A stretch of 64,000 nt of DNA from Ophiura sarsii (GCA_035610835.1 CM069459.1:27113570-27177569), one strand, 5' to 3'; positions 10,745 through 23,344 are shown, numbered from the stretch's first letter. Translations and numbers: made by a program. The notes: a model not told the origin generated them from the letters alone.

Positions 10745-11285
10745 CACAGCCGTGCATGCTTGACTAGCTTAAGACAAGTCAGTCTGGCTAGTTAGCGTGC
10801 TTGACTGACTTGTTATAGTCAAGCGGTACTTAAAACTAGTCGACCAACCTGGACTAGTTTTAGATATCGGAAAAACTAGTCGAGCATGCTTAGAATCGGT
10901 GCTGGACTAGTTTCTGCACCAGCCTTGACAAACTAGTCAAGCTTGCACATGCGCTGATCATATCGACTTCTTGCATCAATTTCACATGTTTTGCGGAAAT
11001 ACCTAACACGAATTCCCAAAATATCATGGTATTAGTGAGAAGAGTGCAACACCAAACTCCAAAGGCAAGCCAACTTTAAAAAATGACCACCTAGGATTCA
11101 AAGAAATCCAGAGAAAAATCGAACGCAAAACAACCGCGTGGTTGAGTAGGTGCAACATTCGGCACCTGTGCGTAACTCTACTACACATGCGAGTATGTCG
11201 ACTATGACTTCAAAATTCCAATATGGATGAAAAACGGGCAGATTGGAGCGAATGGTCAGCGCAAACTAGTAGAGCATGACTGACT
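10745..11285. repeat. Dispersed array of GCATGCTYGACTAGT motifs
   Basis: A 12-16 bp motif occurs in both orientations: gcatgcttgactagc (10755), gcgtgcttgactgac (about 10794), aactagtcgagcatgc (about 10875), aactagtcaagcttgc (about 10931) and aactagtagagcatga (about 11264). Extra ACTAGT cores occur between 10835 and 10920. The opposed copies could fold back. Element ends are not clear. Confidence 0.6.
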
Positions 11286-11700
11286 CTTCCCAATTAAGTA
11301 TTTTCCATGAAATTTAAGATTTTATTTCCACTATATCCGACACATGTATGATCGCCATGTCGGCATCCGCTCACTGTACACTACCCAAGCAAATAGCAAA
11401 TTGCAGATTACTATCCTGGAATATCTCCCTGCCCAACGGCGTATTTCTTAGGATTTTGGCTTCGTTTCTTCGCAATTTTCTACTTGTTTTTTAGCCAAAC
11501 TGTAGCACACCATTACTTCGGTTCTACATATCCAACGAGAAAGCTATCAAAATTGATACGAACCTTGTTCATAATTACGAAGGCGGTGTTAGTGTACACA
11601 TTCGCGATAGTTGCGCTACTGTGGCTCATTAGCTATTCAGTTCTATGCAAATTATCATCAAACGATTTGTCCTTGAATCACCATTACCACATTATGACTG

Positions 11701-12166
11701 TACAGTCATCAAAAAAAGTAACTATAGAGGCAATAAATGGGCTCATAACTCTAATATATCCTACCTAAAATTATTGAATAAAGTTGTTGAGAAATTTATC
11801 TTCTTTAATATGAGATATTGCGCGTTGGGATTGTGTGATTATTGAGGAAGTGACACTCGAAAATGTAAGGTGAAGTCCGATTTTCATTTTCACATTTTTC
11901 TTTTCTAGCGCAGGTTGGACAGTCGGCCGTATTGTTCCGATAGATCAATCCGCCTCACACACGATACCCGTCATATTCTCCCCGTGTTGAAAAGTAAAAT
12001 GTGAAAATGAAATTGTGACTTTTGCACAACATGTTGGATCGTCACTTATCTCAACGGATATAATTTTTCAACAACTTTATAATTCAATATTTTTAAAATG
12101 GATATATATTATTAGAGTTAAAAGTCAATTTATTACCTATAAAGTTACCTTTTTTGATGACTGGAT
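11701..12166. mobile_element. Fold-back element, same family as 59547-60090
   Basis: The left half starts TACAGTCATCAAAAAAAGTA and the right half, read in reverse, starts TATCCAGTCATCAAAAAAGG. Inverted similarity extends about 150 bp on each side (aataaagttgttgaga, ttcattttcacat). The centre contains 'ggacagtcggccgtattgtt', shared with the 59547 copy ('ggatagtcggccggccgcat'). There is no coding frame. The ends are less exact than in the 59.5-kb copy, so the boundaries are approximate. Confidence 0.7.
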
Positions 12167-12189
12167 AACATTTACATGTAGGGCAAGTA

Positions 12190-13258
12190 CAGGGTGTCCC
12201 AAAAGTCTATGCACGTTTTTGAAGAGTCATATCTCATCAAATATAAATCATATGGTATAAATTTAACCATATTTTGATAGACGAGATTTGGGAAATTAAT
12301 TTGATACCAAACACAACCCTATTGGTGAACCCACAATATTATAAAACTGGTTGAAAGTCATTGGCCAGACCAACAGTGCGCATAAATTAACGGTATGAAA
12401 GCAACGTTGCGCATTAGTCACAGTTCACTGCTTATACCTTGCAACATTAATGTTATTTAATACCAAACTCGGTCACTCACAACATAAATAAGCGTAGTAG
12501 AAAACATTGCACAGCAAAAGTCTTCATTCAAGATGGTTTACAGCATAGATAAGCGAATACAAATTGTATGGTTCTACGCTGAAACACATTCAGTTCAACT
12601 TACTCAACAAAAGTTTAGAAAACATTTCAAAGTGAAACGCACACCAGGAAGAATATCCATTCTGAAGTTGGTGGATACATTTTTGAGCACAGGAACATAT
12701 TATAAATGGGTAAAACAACCTTCGATGAGGCCTTCAAGCAGCATTAAAATAATCCGCTAAGTTTAAATTTTAACATATTTGACAGCTGTGTGATGTGTGT
12801 GTTCACTTTTCTGTTACGTTATTCAATTGTTTAGGTCTGTGTTTTTGCATTAGCACACGTCTCTGTATACATGGAAAACATTTAAATTAGATTTCACTAT
12901 AGAAACGAAAATTATGTGTGATATAATTTGTTATTATGATGATATCACTGTAATGTAAAATGTTAAATATTACAATTGACGGATCACTTTCCGTGTAACC
13001 AACTCTACCCGTATTTTTGTTAATCTCAATAGGTATGGATTTATGAACTTTATTCCTCCAAAGTATAAAATTACATTTTTGCAATAATATATATTTTACT
13101 ACTAAGGTGGCATTACAAACAGATGTTACTCCAATGTTTGGTATCAAAATTATTTCCCACATCTCCTCTTTCTAAATATGTATTTATATTTTCAATACGA
13201 CTTATATTTTGTGAAATACAAAGCTTCAAAGTCGTGCATAGACTTTTGGGACACCCTG
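12190..13258. mobile_element. Mariner-like DNA transposon, internally deleted, 1069 bp
   Basis: Perfect inverted repeats begin CAGGGTGTCCCAAAAGTCTA at 12190 and end with the reverse complement at 13258, about 26 bp long. They are flanked by TA on both sides (12188-12189 and 13259-13260). CAGGGTG ends with a TA target are typical of the Tc1/mariner (IS630) superfamily. A transposase N-terminal remnant lies at 12533, but there is no room for a complete catalytic DDE/D domain. The nearly perfect ends suggest fairly recent mobilisation in trans. Confidence 0.9.
12533..12760 (+). pseudogene. Mariner-like transposase, N-terminal helix-turn-helix remnant
   Basis: The 75-codon frame starts MVYSIDKRIQIVWFYAETHS and continues TQQKFRKHFKVKRTPGR and ILKLVDTFLSTGTYYK. 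This resembles the N-terminal helix-turn-helix domain (DUF4817-like) that precedes the catalytic domain in a group of insect and marine mariner-like transposases: an amphipathic start with 'IVWFYAET', then Q..F...F....TP....I..LV..F..TG. The full family protein is about 300-400 residues. Here the frame ends after the DNA-binding part in a short unrelated tail, and no DDD/DDE region follows before the right end. It cannot encode an active transposase, though a DNA-binding fragment is conceivable. The start ATG fits the family start. Confidence 0.72.
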
Positions 13259-14136
13259 TATATGCCCTACATGTAGGGCAAGGTTGGTTTTCACAGATTT
13301 TAGGTAAAAAGCCTGTGTGAAATCAAACTTACCCGGTAATGAATTTCCTGACCCTAGGGCAGGTTGGTTTTCACGTGTGAAATCAACCATTATTTTATTA
13401 GGCTTAAGCGGTGCAGTAGTAGCACATTTAAATATAGCAGCCACGGTAACTGGTACATTTGTAGTCATTAAACAGAATCAGAATGGCAAACAAATTCCAT
13501 TTTCAAATCGAAAATTGGTATCATTTTTTTGTAATTGAAAATGGTATTATCTACTCATCTTTTGATAAAATAAGAAATTCCAATGGAAGACAATGGTACT
13601 AAACATTCATAGAATACCCAGTCCTGAGTCCGAATCATTCTGTGTCATCCTGTACTCGCGCATAACATCTATGAATATGACGTAATAGGTTTAGATCCTA
13701 GAATTTTGTTAATCTTCTCTGCCCTGAGAAAAAGCTGACGATAGTTAAGGTGGATCTGTTTCAGCATTACAGCATTTTACATGTTCTCAGTTATTTTGTT
13801 TTCTTCAGCATCCGCATAATATAACATTCTTAACAATAACAAACATTGATGGCAAGTTCATAAAAACGAAATTTCGCAGATTTTATTCTTAAGACATTAC
13901 GTTTTAATGTAGTCAAAGACACTCTCAGTATTCACTCAGATCAAAGACAGTAAACCGTATTTGCTCAGAGAAAAAACACTTGTGCGAACTATTGGGTCCA
14001 ACACCTACGGTAAAACTTAAGACCTTTGCTAGTATTTGCTGGATAGATGATGCAATATGTACAGTTAAGTCGTAGTTCTGTATTGCAAAAGTCGATTGTA
14101 TTTTTTAAATCAGCGGAACGTCGTTGTCATTATCTA
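13259..14136. other. Mostly unrecognised; contains short palindromes
   Basis: 13362-13388 is a palindrome (GGTTGGTTTTCAC-GTGTGAAATCAACC). A related, more open pair lies at 13282-13326 (ggttggttttcaca and tgtgtgaaatcaaac). 'catgtagggca' occurs on both sides of the mariner element (12175 and 13270). The remainder shows nothing I can name. Confidence 0.5.
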
Positions 14137-14592
14137 CACTGAAAACATTACTTAGTAATTTGATAAAACAAAAAATTGTCTTATATGACAAATGAAATAT
14201 TTGTCTTTCCAACTAAATAATTTGTCATGCAGCATGAAATGACAAATTATAATTTGTCATGAAAAGGTGTCTTGTGCGACAAATTAAAAAAAAATTGTAA
14301 TGCAACAACATTAATTTGTATTGCAACAAATTTAACTTGTATTGCAAGCAATACCTCGGTCTAACTGACGATGTTTATTTGTCAAGTAAGCAATGGTAGG
14401 GTTGTCAAATCAATCGAATTAGTTTTGCATTGTTTTTAATTTTTATCGCAATCCCAATGCTTCTGAACATATCTTGTTTGATTCGTAGACAAAAGTAACA
14501 GAATCGTAACATGACAAGTTTCCTGCATTACAATTTTTATTTATCCGTTTGACGAATTTTCTTCAACAAATGATGAAATAATATTTTCAGTG
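14137..14592. mobile_element. TA-type element with TTTGTCAT/ATGACAAA palindromes, 456 bp
   Basis: The left end after TA is CACTGAAAACATTACTTA. The right end, in reverse, is CACTGAAAATATTATTTC. Left flank TA (14135-14136); the right flank is TG, so that side is mutated. Between them are repeated opposed cores: atgacaaatg, atttgtctttcc, aatttgtcatgc, atgacaaattataatttgtcatg, cgacaaatt and ttgtattgcaacaaa. There is no protein frame. The ends resemble those of the 35890 element (CACTGCAAAAAGG). Confidence 0.68.
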
Positions 14593-15874
14593 TGCTCTTT
14601 CTGGCTATTTTATGCCATTGAGCGCGAAACTACCGCTTTCCATGTCACTCGATCATCGGTCTGTGAAATAAAATCTAGACTGACATCCCTCTTGATTTGG
14701 CTTTAGTCTGCACACTGCGAATCTGAAACCCAGCGTACTAATTACGCACCTTGGCCATGTTAAACTTCCTTCACATAACCTTGTTTCTGCAATGTTTTAT
14801 TCATAAACAAAATGGTAACCAATCGAAGGATCTACAATTTTGGCAATTTAAGATAATTTTCATTATATCTTATACTTAAATCTACTATATGAATATGAAG
14901 AAACATATATTTTTCTTTAAAAATGAATCTACACGTGTCCGTGTCGTGCACCTTAAGGTATTAATTTTTCAAAGACAATTTAAAGACACGGGTTAAAGAT
15001 AATATTGATTTCATGAAGTGATAAACGCGCCAAACAGCTGTCCTGACGTATCTAAGCTGATGAAACAGCCTCAAGTGATGTTTATAATTTAAGTCACGCT
15101 AGATCAATATCGGTTATAATAATATACAGTGTCAAGATCAGATTAAGAGAATATTCACTTAGGATCAATATTTAAAATGTATATGAAAATGGGACATGGC
15201 AGCAATATTGACCATGGTCCGTTTTAATTGTAACTAATCAATTTTCAATATACCTATGAATTCCTATCGGTTGGAACTAATTGCGGACATCACACACACT
15301 GATGGTAGGTGACAAGTACGTACCTAATTGCTGGAAAAAAAATGAAAAGGGAAAGAAAATTATCATAGCATTTCGGACCATATTGAGCTGAAACATTGGC
15401 TCTCTTTCTCATAACATTCATCCCCACTGTGCTTTACAACAAGGAAAAGAGTGCAACACCTAAGCTTTTTTCGATACAAGTAGCTCTATAATACTGTTGT
15501 TCGATTAAGGCGACGATAAAAGAAACCACCCTCTATGGTAGAACGGACCTCTTAGGTTGGCTCGGTCGGTCGGGCTTTTCCCTTCATTTTTTCCCTTTAG
15601 ATATGACACACAAAAACAATCAAAACAATATTTATATAATAGTGAATGGCTTTGAGGATGAAACAAGAATATATTGCACGAGCTACAAAAATAGTGCACG
15701 AGTCGGAGCCGATTGCATTATTTGTATAGCAAGTGCAATATATTCTTATAACACCCGAAAAAGAAGAAAAAAATGTATTATTATTATTTATATAAAAAAC
15801 TGTTTTGATAACAACTAAAGAGTGAGCCCGAACTGACCTTACTGTTTTTATATTTCTTGGGGTCGGTATTTATT
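14593..15874. other. No recognised feature
   Basis: AT-rich sequence. The plus-strand 71-codon frame at 15603 is low-complexity. 15518-15537 carries a 'ccaccctctatggta' block related to the 'ccatagagggtg' blocks at 20690 and 38355. No coding feature is supported. Confidence 0.45.
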
Positions 15875-16264
15875 CAGCCGGTTCTCCTTGTTAATCTGCA
15901 CTATATATGCAGTTTACAATTCCTCTTAATCTGTAGGTATAGTGCATTTTAAGAACCAGATTAGATTTATTCCGTTAGCGCCCTCAACGGAATAAATCGC
16001 AATAACACTGACAATGACAGTTTACGTACAAATATAAAATACGTACAGTATGCGTATTTTATATTTGACACCATTGAAATGATATTGATACATAATTATA
16101 TGCCAAAACACTCAAGGGGTTGGTGATCATAAACTATAAGTATTGGATATCCAACAATCTTAAACTATAAATATTGGATATCCAACAATCTAAAACAATA
16201 AATATCGGATATCCAACATTCTTAAACTATTTTCGTTAGTGTTATTGCGATTTATTCCGTTGAG
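15875..16264. mobile_element. Long-TIR element, truncated copy of the 63327-63825 family
   Basis: It shares tgcactatatatgcagttta, gtctgtagg-like, ccagattagatttattccgt and aacggaataaatcg with 63340-63790. It contains three tandem 32-34 bp units (16130-16230), each centred on the palindrome TTGGATATCCAA, as in the full copy. The right arm stops after 'tttattccgttgagg', where another dispersed repeat begins, so the right terminus is lost. Confidence 0.75.
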
Positions 16265-16425
16265 GATTAACCACCTTTGGCCGTAACTCACCACATTTTA
16301 GCCTATAATTTCTAAATGGAACATGTCTGGTTTCTGATTTTACAGACATAATGAGAAAAATATGGGGATTCCTCTGCTTTCAAGATATCTTGATGTGAAG
16401 AAAACACTTGGAACATACACCTTTA
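16265..16425 (+). repeat. Dispersed repeat, partner of 62645-62790
   Basis: The order of blocks is the same as at 62645: ggttaaccacctttgg-like, ccacattttag, 'tttctaaatggaacat', 'gattttacagacataat' and 'atatcttgatg'. It abuts the truncated long-TIR element at its left. Confidence 0.7.
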
Positions 16426-18296
16426 ATTTTCAAAAACTAAACCACGAATATTAAAACTCAAGGTACATTGCATCAATCGAATACAACACAATACGTCTAT
16501 ATTACGACAACTAATACAAAAAAGATTAGAACAAAGCTATAAGGATACTTCATCTTTAACAAATGGCTTATCAAAATACACATCATCATTTCGTAACGAT
16601 TCTGTTGCTAGGATACCTTGCAAATCAAGGTTGTACCTAAATAGCTAAAATGGATTTTTATGATTCGTATATTGAGTCAGATTGAGTCGATACTGGCGAT
16701 GCTACCTTGATAAAATATGTTTACATATACACTGCTGCGCAAAAGTATTTCTCCCCCTGGAAGCTTGCCAGTTATCACCGCGTTGTAGACAAAGTATTAA
16801 ACCATCAGACCCAATTACCATTTCATTGTGTTCATTGTACATTTTATACCAATACATTCATGTTTCATATTCAGATTCATGATTTAAAAGCATTACAGTT
16901 CATGATTTTATCGAGCAAGTCAAAATTCCAATGTAAAATCGCTGTAGTAAATCACCTCATGAATATCAATTAGCTCATTATCGGCAGTGTAACGCTATGG
17001 GAATTTTCAACTGAGATCAACTGGTGATGGGAAAACTCTATGTGCAGACATTTATAAATTATAATTGGCATGCGCAGACTCACACGGAATATCCTGCAAC
17101 CTTGTAGTAGAGGGAAGCTATAAGAAACTCCTGATGCGTGCAGTATAAAAACGTACAACTTAGCTAGGCATAACACACTCAGTTATAGGACTGACTCAAT
17201 AATTCATGACACCAGCTCGTGATATTTTTGTCTTCACCATTATTCCTATTACAATATAATTATTTTGATCTGAAACGACATGCCATTATATCAACCTTTT
17301 GAAGGTTCAGTAAGCGTATTAATCAATACGTTGCACGTAAATACCCGTCCATTAAAGAATCATTTAACGGTATAGCCTACTCAGTGATTTTAAAACTATG
17401 AAACTACGTCAGACATTGCCAATTATCATTTTTCTGTCCATAAAAGTTGTACACAGGGGTAGAGCATCGTAATTTGTCAACATTCAAAAAACTATTATGA
17501 ACATGTCTTGAAATTTCAAAACTCCAAGGATTGACTTAATTGGTGTCTGTTAGCCCGTAAGACATGTTTCTAATAATTCGGGGCAGATAAGAAATGGTCT
17601 AACTGCTGAAAATACTTTAGGAACGGTTTAAAGTCTGTGGGTATTGCGCAATAATTAATTTAAAGTTATTTATTTGCAAAGTATTGAGCACTTTCCTTCT
17701 AACTAGTTATGAGTTATAAAATAGGAAATCATTAGTCTTATACGGTATAAAATAAGCCCAAAACGTCGTTTTTCTATGCCAAATAGAATAGACTACCTGT
17801 GCTTTTTAACGAGACATTCACTGATAAATCCACCATGTCATAATAAAAAAAACAATATCCGTAATCTGCTCATCAATCAACCAAAGCCGCTCTTTAACCA
17901 TTTCCATATATTTATCAAATTACTTGTTTCTGACGTTAAATAATCATCAATACAAATTCTAACTACATGTAGTCGCAATAAGCCATCTTCATTTCCGCCA
18001 CGTCATTGACATAATCACCTGGCATCTGTCTCGTGTTTTCGATTAGCTACCTATTCATACTAAGTTAAAATGCGTTAGGAAGTTGGTAGCTACTACAAAA
18101 ATATCACCTTCAGTGGCTGTAATAACAGACGGTATAAATTGTACGATACTGACGTTTCCTGAAACTCTAGATCCTCCTACATGTCGAGTATATTACCATG
18201 TACAGTATGTCTCAAAACGATTAGTACAAAGGGCGTGCCGGGAATTAATCCTCAACTACACACTAAAACGTGTTTATTATGTAGCAATACAATGTC
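16426..18296. other. No recognised feature
   Basis: About 1.9 kb of AT-rich sequence. Open frames near 16700 (66 and 88 codons) show no domain signature. No inverted-repeat boundaries were found by eye. Confidence 0.45.
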
Positions 18297-18515
18297 AGAT
18301 GTGCCGATGACAGTGCACTCTTTGGAACATCTGAAAAAGACACATTGAGAGACTAACATCAGCCGTAATTGCTGCACGGAAAAAGCTTAACCTCATGTTC
18401 AACGTCAGAAAGACAAGCTTCTAAACAACTGGAGCAGAACATCCCGAACGCAATATCTCACTTGATGGTGAAGATGTTGAACAGTTGCGAATAGGAGGTG
18501 CAGATTTTGGCTAAT
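18297..18515 (+). pseudogene. LINE reverse transcriptase fragment with ADD active-site motif
   Basis: From 18297 one frame reads RCADDSALFGTSEKDTLRD, with the ADD (Y/F-A-D-D-type catalytic motif) at 18303-18311, then a stop. The next frame continues LTSAVIAARKKLNLMFNVRK (about 18354-18415). A further frame reads NISLDGEDVEQLRIGG (about 18450-18500). The order A-D-D, then L.....K.LNL..N..KT, then I.LDGE.VEQ, is the palm-to-thumb arrangement of LINE reverse transcriptases. Tyr before ADD is replaced by Cys. At least two frameshifts and no flanking domains make it a short dead fragment. Family cannot be fixed from so little. Confidence 0.6.
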
Positions 18516-18639
18516 TGTATACGTTACTCACCAATAAATAATAATATATAATATATTTATGTGCATCGTTTCTATATGTCATTACGATTTCATCCCCTAA
18601 AAGATTGAAACTATTCTAACACGCTTTTCACACTTTTCC

Positions 18640-19115
18640 AGGGTAATAAATCTTCCGCCACCTACACAATTTCTCTGATTTATTTCACACAACCTGTTTA
18701 TTGCTGTTGTTCCGGTATCATTCCTTGGATGATTTGCTGGGTGGAATTAGAAGCCCAAATCTAAAAAAGTCAAAATATAGTATCCCTAGAGCAGATTTTA
18801 GTTATAAAAATGAGCCCAATGGGGGCTGAAATTCAACATGTCGCAATACATGTGGCAAATTGAAGACTGTAGACTGCCTTTTGCCAGATTGGTCAATGGG
18901 TGTTATGTCTTCAAATTCTTGGGTTGAACTACGAGCCCAAAGTGCGACTTTTGACAGTTTGAACTTCAATTTGTTTTAAAGACTAGTGCCATTTCAATTT
19001 TGTAATATCATAAGTTCAAATTTCGAGACAAGTCACGATATAGTATCTCTGGATGGAGCAGATTATACTTTTGAAAATTAGCCCAATGTGGGCCAGAACG
19101 AAACAAACCTCAACT
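18640..19115 (-). repeat. Dispersed repeat R1 (minus orientation)
   Basis: Reverse-complement copy of a family also at 21060-21680, 30930-31440 and 60930-61430. Shared blocks are 'tttattaccct', 'gggctaatttt...aaactaaaatctgctct', 'gataatata' and 'ttccacccagcaaatgatcc'. Here two tandem-like half copies of the 'agcagattttag...gagccc' part are seen (18790-18840 and 19050-19090). Coding capacity was not detected. Confidence 0.7.
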
Positions 19116-19128
19116 TTAATCAATTTAA

Positions 19129-19837
19129 GGGGGGACTTAAGGAAGTTTTTTGTTGAATTTTGTTAGTGCTGTAATTATTGAACCATGACTCAAATGTATA
19201 TAAAAGTATACATTTTTGGAAAGGAAATGGATCAGAAAATCCAAATTTGGCATCAATTTTGACCAAAAATGTTGATTTTTTGAGAAAATCACAAAAAATC
19301 ACTTTTTTGACCCATTTTTTTTTAACAAAGCTAACAAACATAAATTTGAGTTAAAAATGCCCAAATCACTTGATGATGATGTTAAGACACTACTGGAGGG
19401 ACGAATTTTTTTTTATATAATCTAATCCAATATTTGTTGAAATTTTGACAAAAAAGTGTAAAAAAAAATTAAAAATCCATTTTTTCACGTTTTTTGGCAC
19501 TTTTTGGTCAAAATTTTCAAAAATATGAGATTAGGTTTTAAAAAAAAAATATCGTCCCTTCATTAGTGTCTTAACATCATTATAAAGTTATTTGGCCATT
19601 TTTTACTCAAAATTATTTTTTGTTAGCTTTGTTCAAAAAAATGTGGGTCAAAAAAGTGAATTTTGTGATTTTCTCAAAAAATCTACTTTTTGGGTCAAAA
19701 TTGACGCCAAATTTGGATTCTCTGATCCATTTCCTTTCCAAAAATGTATACTTTTATATGCATTAGATTAATAGTTCAATAATTACAGCACTCACAAAAT
19801 TCAAAAAATCAAATCAAAAACTTCCTTAAGTCCCCCC
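19129..19837. mobile_element. MITE with TTAA target duplication, 709 bp
   Basis: The ends GGGGGGACTTAAGGAAGTTT and its inverse at 19837 are flanked by TTAA at 19125-19128 and 19838-19841. The inverted similarity covers nearly the whole element (for example 'aaatccaaatttgg', 'tggaaaggaaatggatcaga'), making it a giant fold-back. A TTAA target indicates piggyBac- or Kolobok-type mobilisation. There is no transposase. A related right-half remnant lies at 35350-35600. Confidence 0.9.
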
Positions 19838-21059
19838 TTAAAGACACTCTGTAGTTCTATATTGACGGATTCAGAGGCAATTATTTGAAGATGATGTTCA
19901 AGAATCATTTTCCCATCATAACAAGCGGATCATTTCAAACTCATTGCGAAAGAGATTTCACTCGAAGAACCCTAAAAGGTTTATATAATTAGGGTCGTAC
20001 GTGGAGGTTTCATGATCATTGATCATATTATTGTACCATCTCTTTGGTATGCTTACATGTATTGGCTCTGTAACAAAACAAGGCAATTGTGGTATAGGGG
20101 CCTATACATACAATCGTTTGGTGTTTCGATATATGACGTATTCATGATATCGAAGGGGGTGAAATTATACACATTTAAAGACGAAAGGTGTTATTATTTT
20201 ATATTCTAATAATGCCTCGAACCCTCCTCGGGTTTGCCCAGGTGGCCATTTTTCTCTCACTGGTCACTGTATGGCTGAAGGGAATTGACTAGGGCTCTGT
20301 AATAATGCTATCCAAACTGATGATTTCTATCAGAGGTTACGAAAAACAGGACCCTATTGTTAAAGTAGAGTGCTACTTATGTTTAAGACTGTCTGTTCCA
20401 CTTCCTTCACACAATGTGTACCATTTAATTACTGTCGCAAATCCGGCAGTTGAATAAAACATTATTCGAATGTAACCCATCGTCCGGAATTTATATGGCT
20501 CCTGAAGCATCCTGCTTGACGCGTGTATAGTAATGGGCTTTTTCATTTAAAATCCATACACCCCACCTCTATGGAAGGCATCACTTTAATCTTCCTCACA
20601 GGTAGTGGGAATTTCTAATGGCGTTACATGTATGGGTGACTCTATTTGTAATCTTCACTCCTTGTGTGAAAGATGTTGGTAATGTCTTCCATAGAGGGTG
20701 ATTGATTTCAACTGGAACAGCCAATTATGCAGAAATGGTTGATTAAAGATTAAAACGTGTATGAATCACCTGCAGGTAGTTGTTACCAGACACAAGAAAA
20801 CGATGATAACATTCTGATGTGCTAGTGTGTACTCAAAACTGATATAACTGACATTCACATATTATGAGAGGTAATGCATTAGGAAGTTTGAGGCGGCGAT
20901 GAAAATAATAATAACACCTTTGGTGGTTGATTGCATTTTGCCGTCTGCTGCCGAAGTATTCTACCTTGGAGGCTACAAACAGGACGGAGTGAATCACAGT
21001 TCCGACCTTCAAGATGCGTAAAAAGGTTTTATATTTACTTTACTTTCAGGATACGAAAA

Positions 21060-21680
21060 GAACTTGGATTTACATTACGTTCCAGTTACCTGTATAGTAT
21101 GAGCCCGAGTTTGTGATATTTTATGACAGGTTGAACTGGCCATGAAGTTAGTATTTGCGTGTGAACATAGTGTGAATGGTTTGAACACATTGGACCAACT
21201 GTCGGGACGACCCAAAAGGCAGTCGACACTCCGGCGATGTGCCTGGCCACATGTGTCGACCTTAAGCGCCATTTGGGCTAATTTTCAATCTAAAACCTGC
21301 TCTAAATCGTAACTTCTCTCGAAATATGAACTTTTGATTTTACCAAATCTGAAATAGCACTAGTTTTGTAAACAAATTGAAGTTCAAACATTGAATTTTG
21401 TAACACAAGAACTCCTAAAAGTCGTGTGTTGGGCTCTAAGTTCCACCCAAGAATTGATCGATCCATCACCATTGACCGTATGACTTGATGACTTGCCACA
21501 CGTAGTGACTTTCACCCAAATTTGGGCTAGTTTAAAACTTAAATCTGCTCTAGGGATAATATATTGAAATTTGAACTTTTGATTTTAGGAGGGAGAAGAT
21601 TTATTACCCTCGAAAAGCTTGCAAATTGGGGTAAAGAAAGTCTCAAAATGTTAAGGGGGTTAATCGTAATGATTTAGCAT
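21060..21680 (+). repeat. Dispersed repeat R1, inserted in copy 1
   Basis: It contains the R1 blocks (ccagttacctgta, gacaggttgaactggccatg, two copies of the 'gggctaattt..aaaatctgctct' part at 21275 and 21525, and 'gatttattaccct'). Copy 2 joins 'ttcaggatatgagg' to the 'catgcattatgtattgtg' block directly (38730-38790), so this stretch is an insertion in copy 1 or a deletion from copy 2. Confidence 0.75.
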
Positions 21681-22218
21681 TTAAGATGCATTATGTATTG
21701 TGTGATACGATCCGGGAGTGGTATTATCGAAATTATTGATGCATTGCTTCACACTTCGAGGGTTTGAAATTCAAGCGTATCAGCTAACTGCTGAATATAC
21801 TATACGCATAATGAAAACTAACTTGGCTTACGTAAAACTTCTCTATCTAATTTAGTGTACATTACATATATGTTAGCTACTTGCAGTGCATTTCAAAATA
21901 AATGTGAAAGTTATCTTTATAAGAATTTTTCAAAAATAACAGACATTATTGGTGAAAGTTGCGTTTTCAATAGAGGTCGCCTACACGGTGGAATGCGCAA
22001 CGGATATGCGTATTATATTATATTAAGGTAACTTAATTTAAATGATTTCATATCGACAGCTTTTAATCCTAGTTCTATTTTGGCCAACTAATATTTAACA
22101 AAGGAGTATCATGTGGTCTTTGAAAAAACAAAACATTTTGATTGTTATCAAATATCTGTCATTTGATTTAGTTGTGGAAAAATTCAATAAATAGTGAATA
22201 TACTACTCATGTATCTAG

Positions 22219-22704
22219 TTACTTTTTTTCTGCTAAACTAGCAGCTTCGTCAGACTGACAACTCTGTCTTGAAGGAACAGGTATTAGGGATTTCCTTTTG
22301 CTAGATGACGCCGTTGTAGAGGGCGTAGCTCCGAAGAGTTGGTAGTAGATGTTGTGTATTGTGTAAGCCCCTCATCTTTGGTGAGTGTGTTCTACCCTTT
22401 TCCGGATCCTGATCCATGCCTCTTGAGTCATTTGGTGTTCTTGTATGCGGGTTCAAAAACGTAGGTTCCATCTCATAGACGGTTTCAGATTTTTGAAGTT
22501 ACTCTATTTTGCCCTTTGACGCACGAGTAAATTGCGTAACCTCTGGTGTGGTTTGAAAGTGGTAGAGAAGCCTTGTTTCCTGTAGAATCGGGCGATGCGT
22601 TCAGATACACCTGCCGCGTAGGGAACAACAACTAAGCCTGTGTTAGGGTTGTCATTTTTCTTCTTGGTAGACGCTCTCTTGGATTTGACAAACGGAAAAA
22701 GCAA
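22219..22704 (-). pseudogene. Penelope-like retroelement remnant
   Basis: On the minus strand the frame from 22704 encodes NTGLVVVPYAAGVSERIARF followed by YRKQGFSTTFKPHQRLRNLL. This matches the region of Penelope-like elements between the reverse transcriptase and the GIY-YIG domain: hydrophobic V-P-Y-.-.-G-.-S-E, then a KP...LR..LV block. A shifted frame continues QKSETVYEM, after which the expected endonuclease start is replaced by other sequence, implying an internal deletion. A C-terminal tail, QSDEAASLAEKK, ends at a TAA complementing 22219-22221. Frameshifts and stops show it is dead. Copy 2 keeps only the C-terminal part (about 39349-39535), so the older insertion is shared and copy 2 has lost the upstream part. 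Confidence 0.7.
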
Positions 22705-23344
22705 TCAACATGTTCCGGTTAGATTATTATTGATTTTATTGATGAGCCCCTATGTTCAATTACACACTGAATGATAATTCTATGTAATAAAAGAGTTCTC
22801 TGCACATGGAAAGTCACCAAAGCTGAATGTAACAAGCCTGAATAGATTTGCCATAGGTTGACAAGCTCCAAAACGGATAGAAAAACAATCTTACGACACT
22901 TTAAAGATTGCTGAACATAGTTGTTATTAATTCGTGTACATTGTTTCTATTTTGCATGGCCTAAACACCATGTTTTACACGGAACACTTTTTTGACACGC
23001 TCTGTAGACACGTGAAATTAACTGGCAATCCCAAAAGCCAAAACAAATTATCTATGCAGGCAGGTGTGTTCCTGTTAGACGGAACGAGGCCTCCCTAACA
23101 GTGATCGAGAAGAAACACAGATGAACACCTGAACACACAATTATCAAGTTTCATGTCGATATATGCCAAAGTCTTATGGAACGCAAATGAGTGATGAATG
23201 GTGAGAGTTGTTGCGTACAAGTAGGATGCTTCGGCTTCGTCTGTCGTAACTAATGAAGCATACGTAGCTATAAACACCGTTTGTCACTTAGAATATCATC
23301 AGGCAAGTATTAGGGCACAATACAAGACAGATTATGCATAGTAT

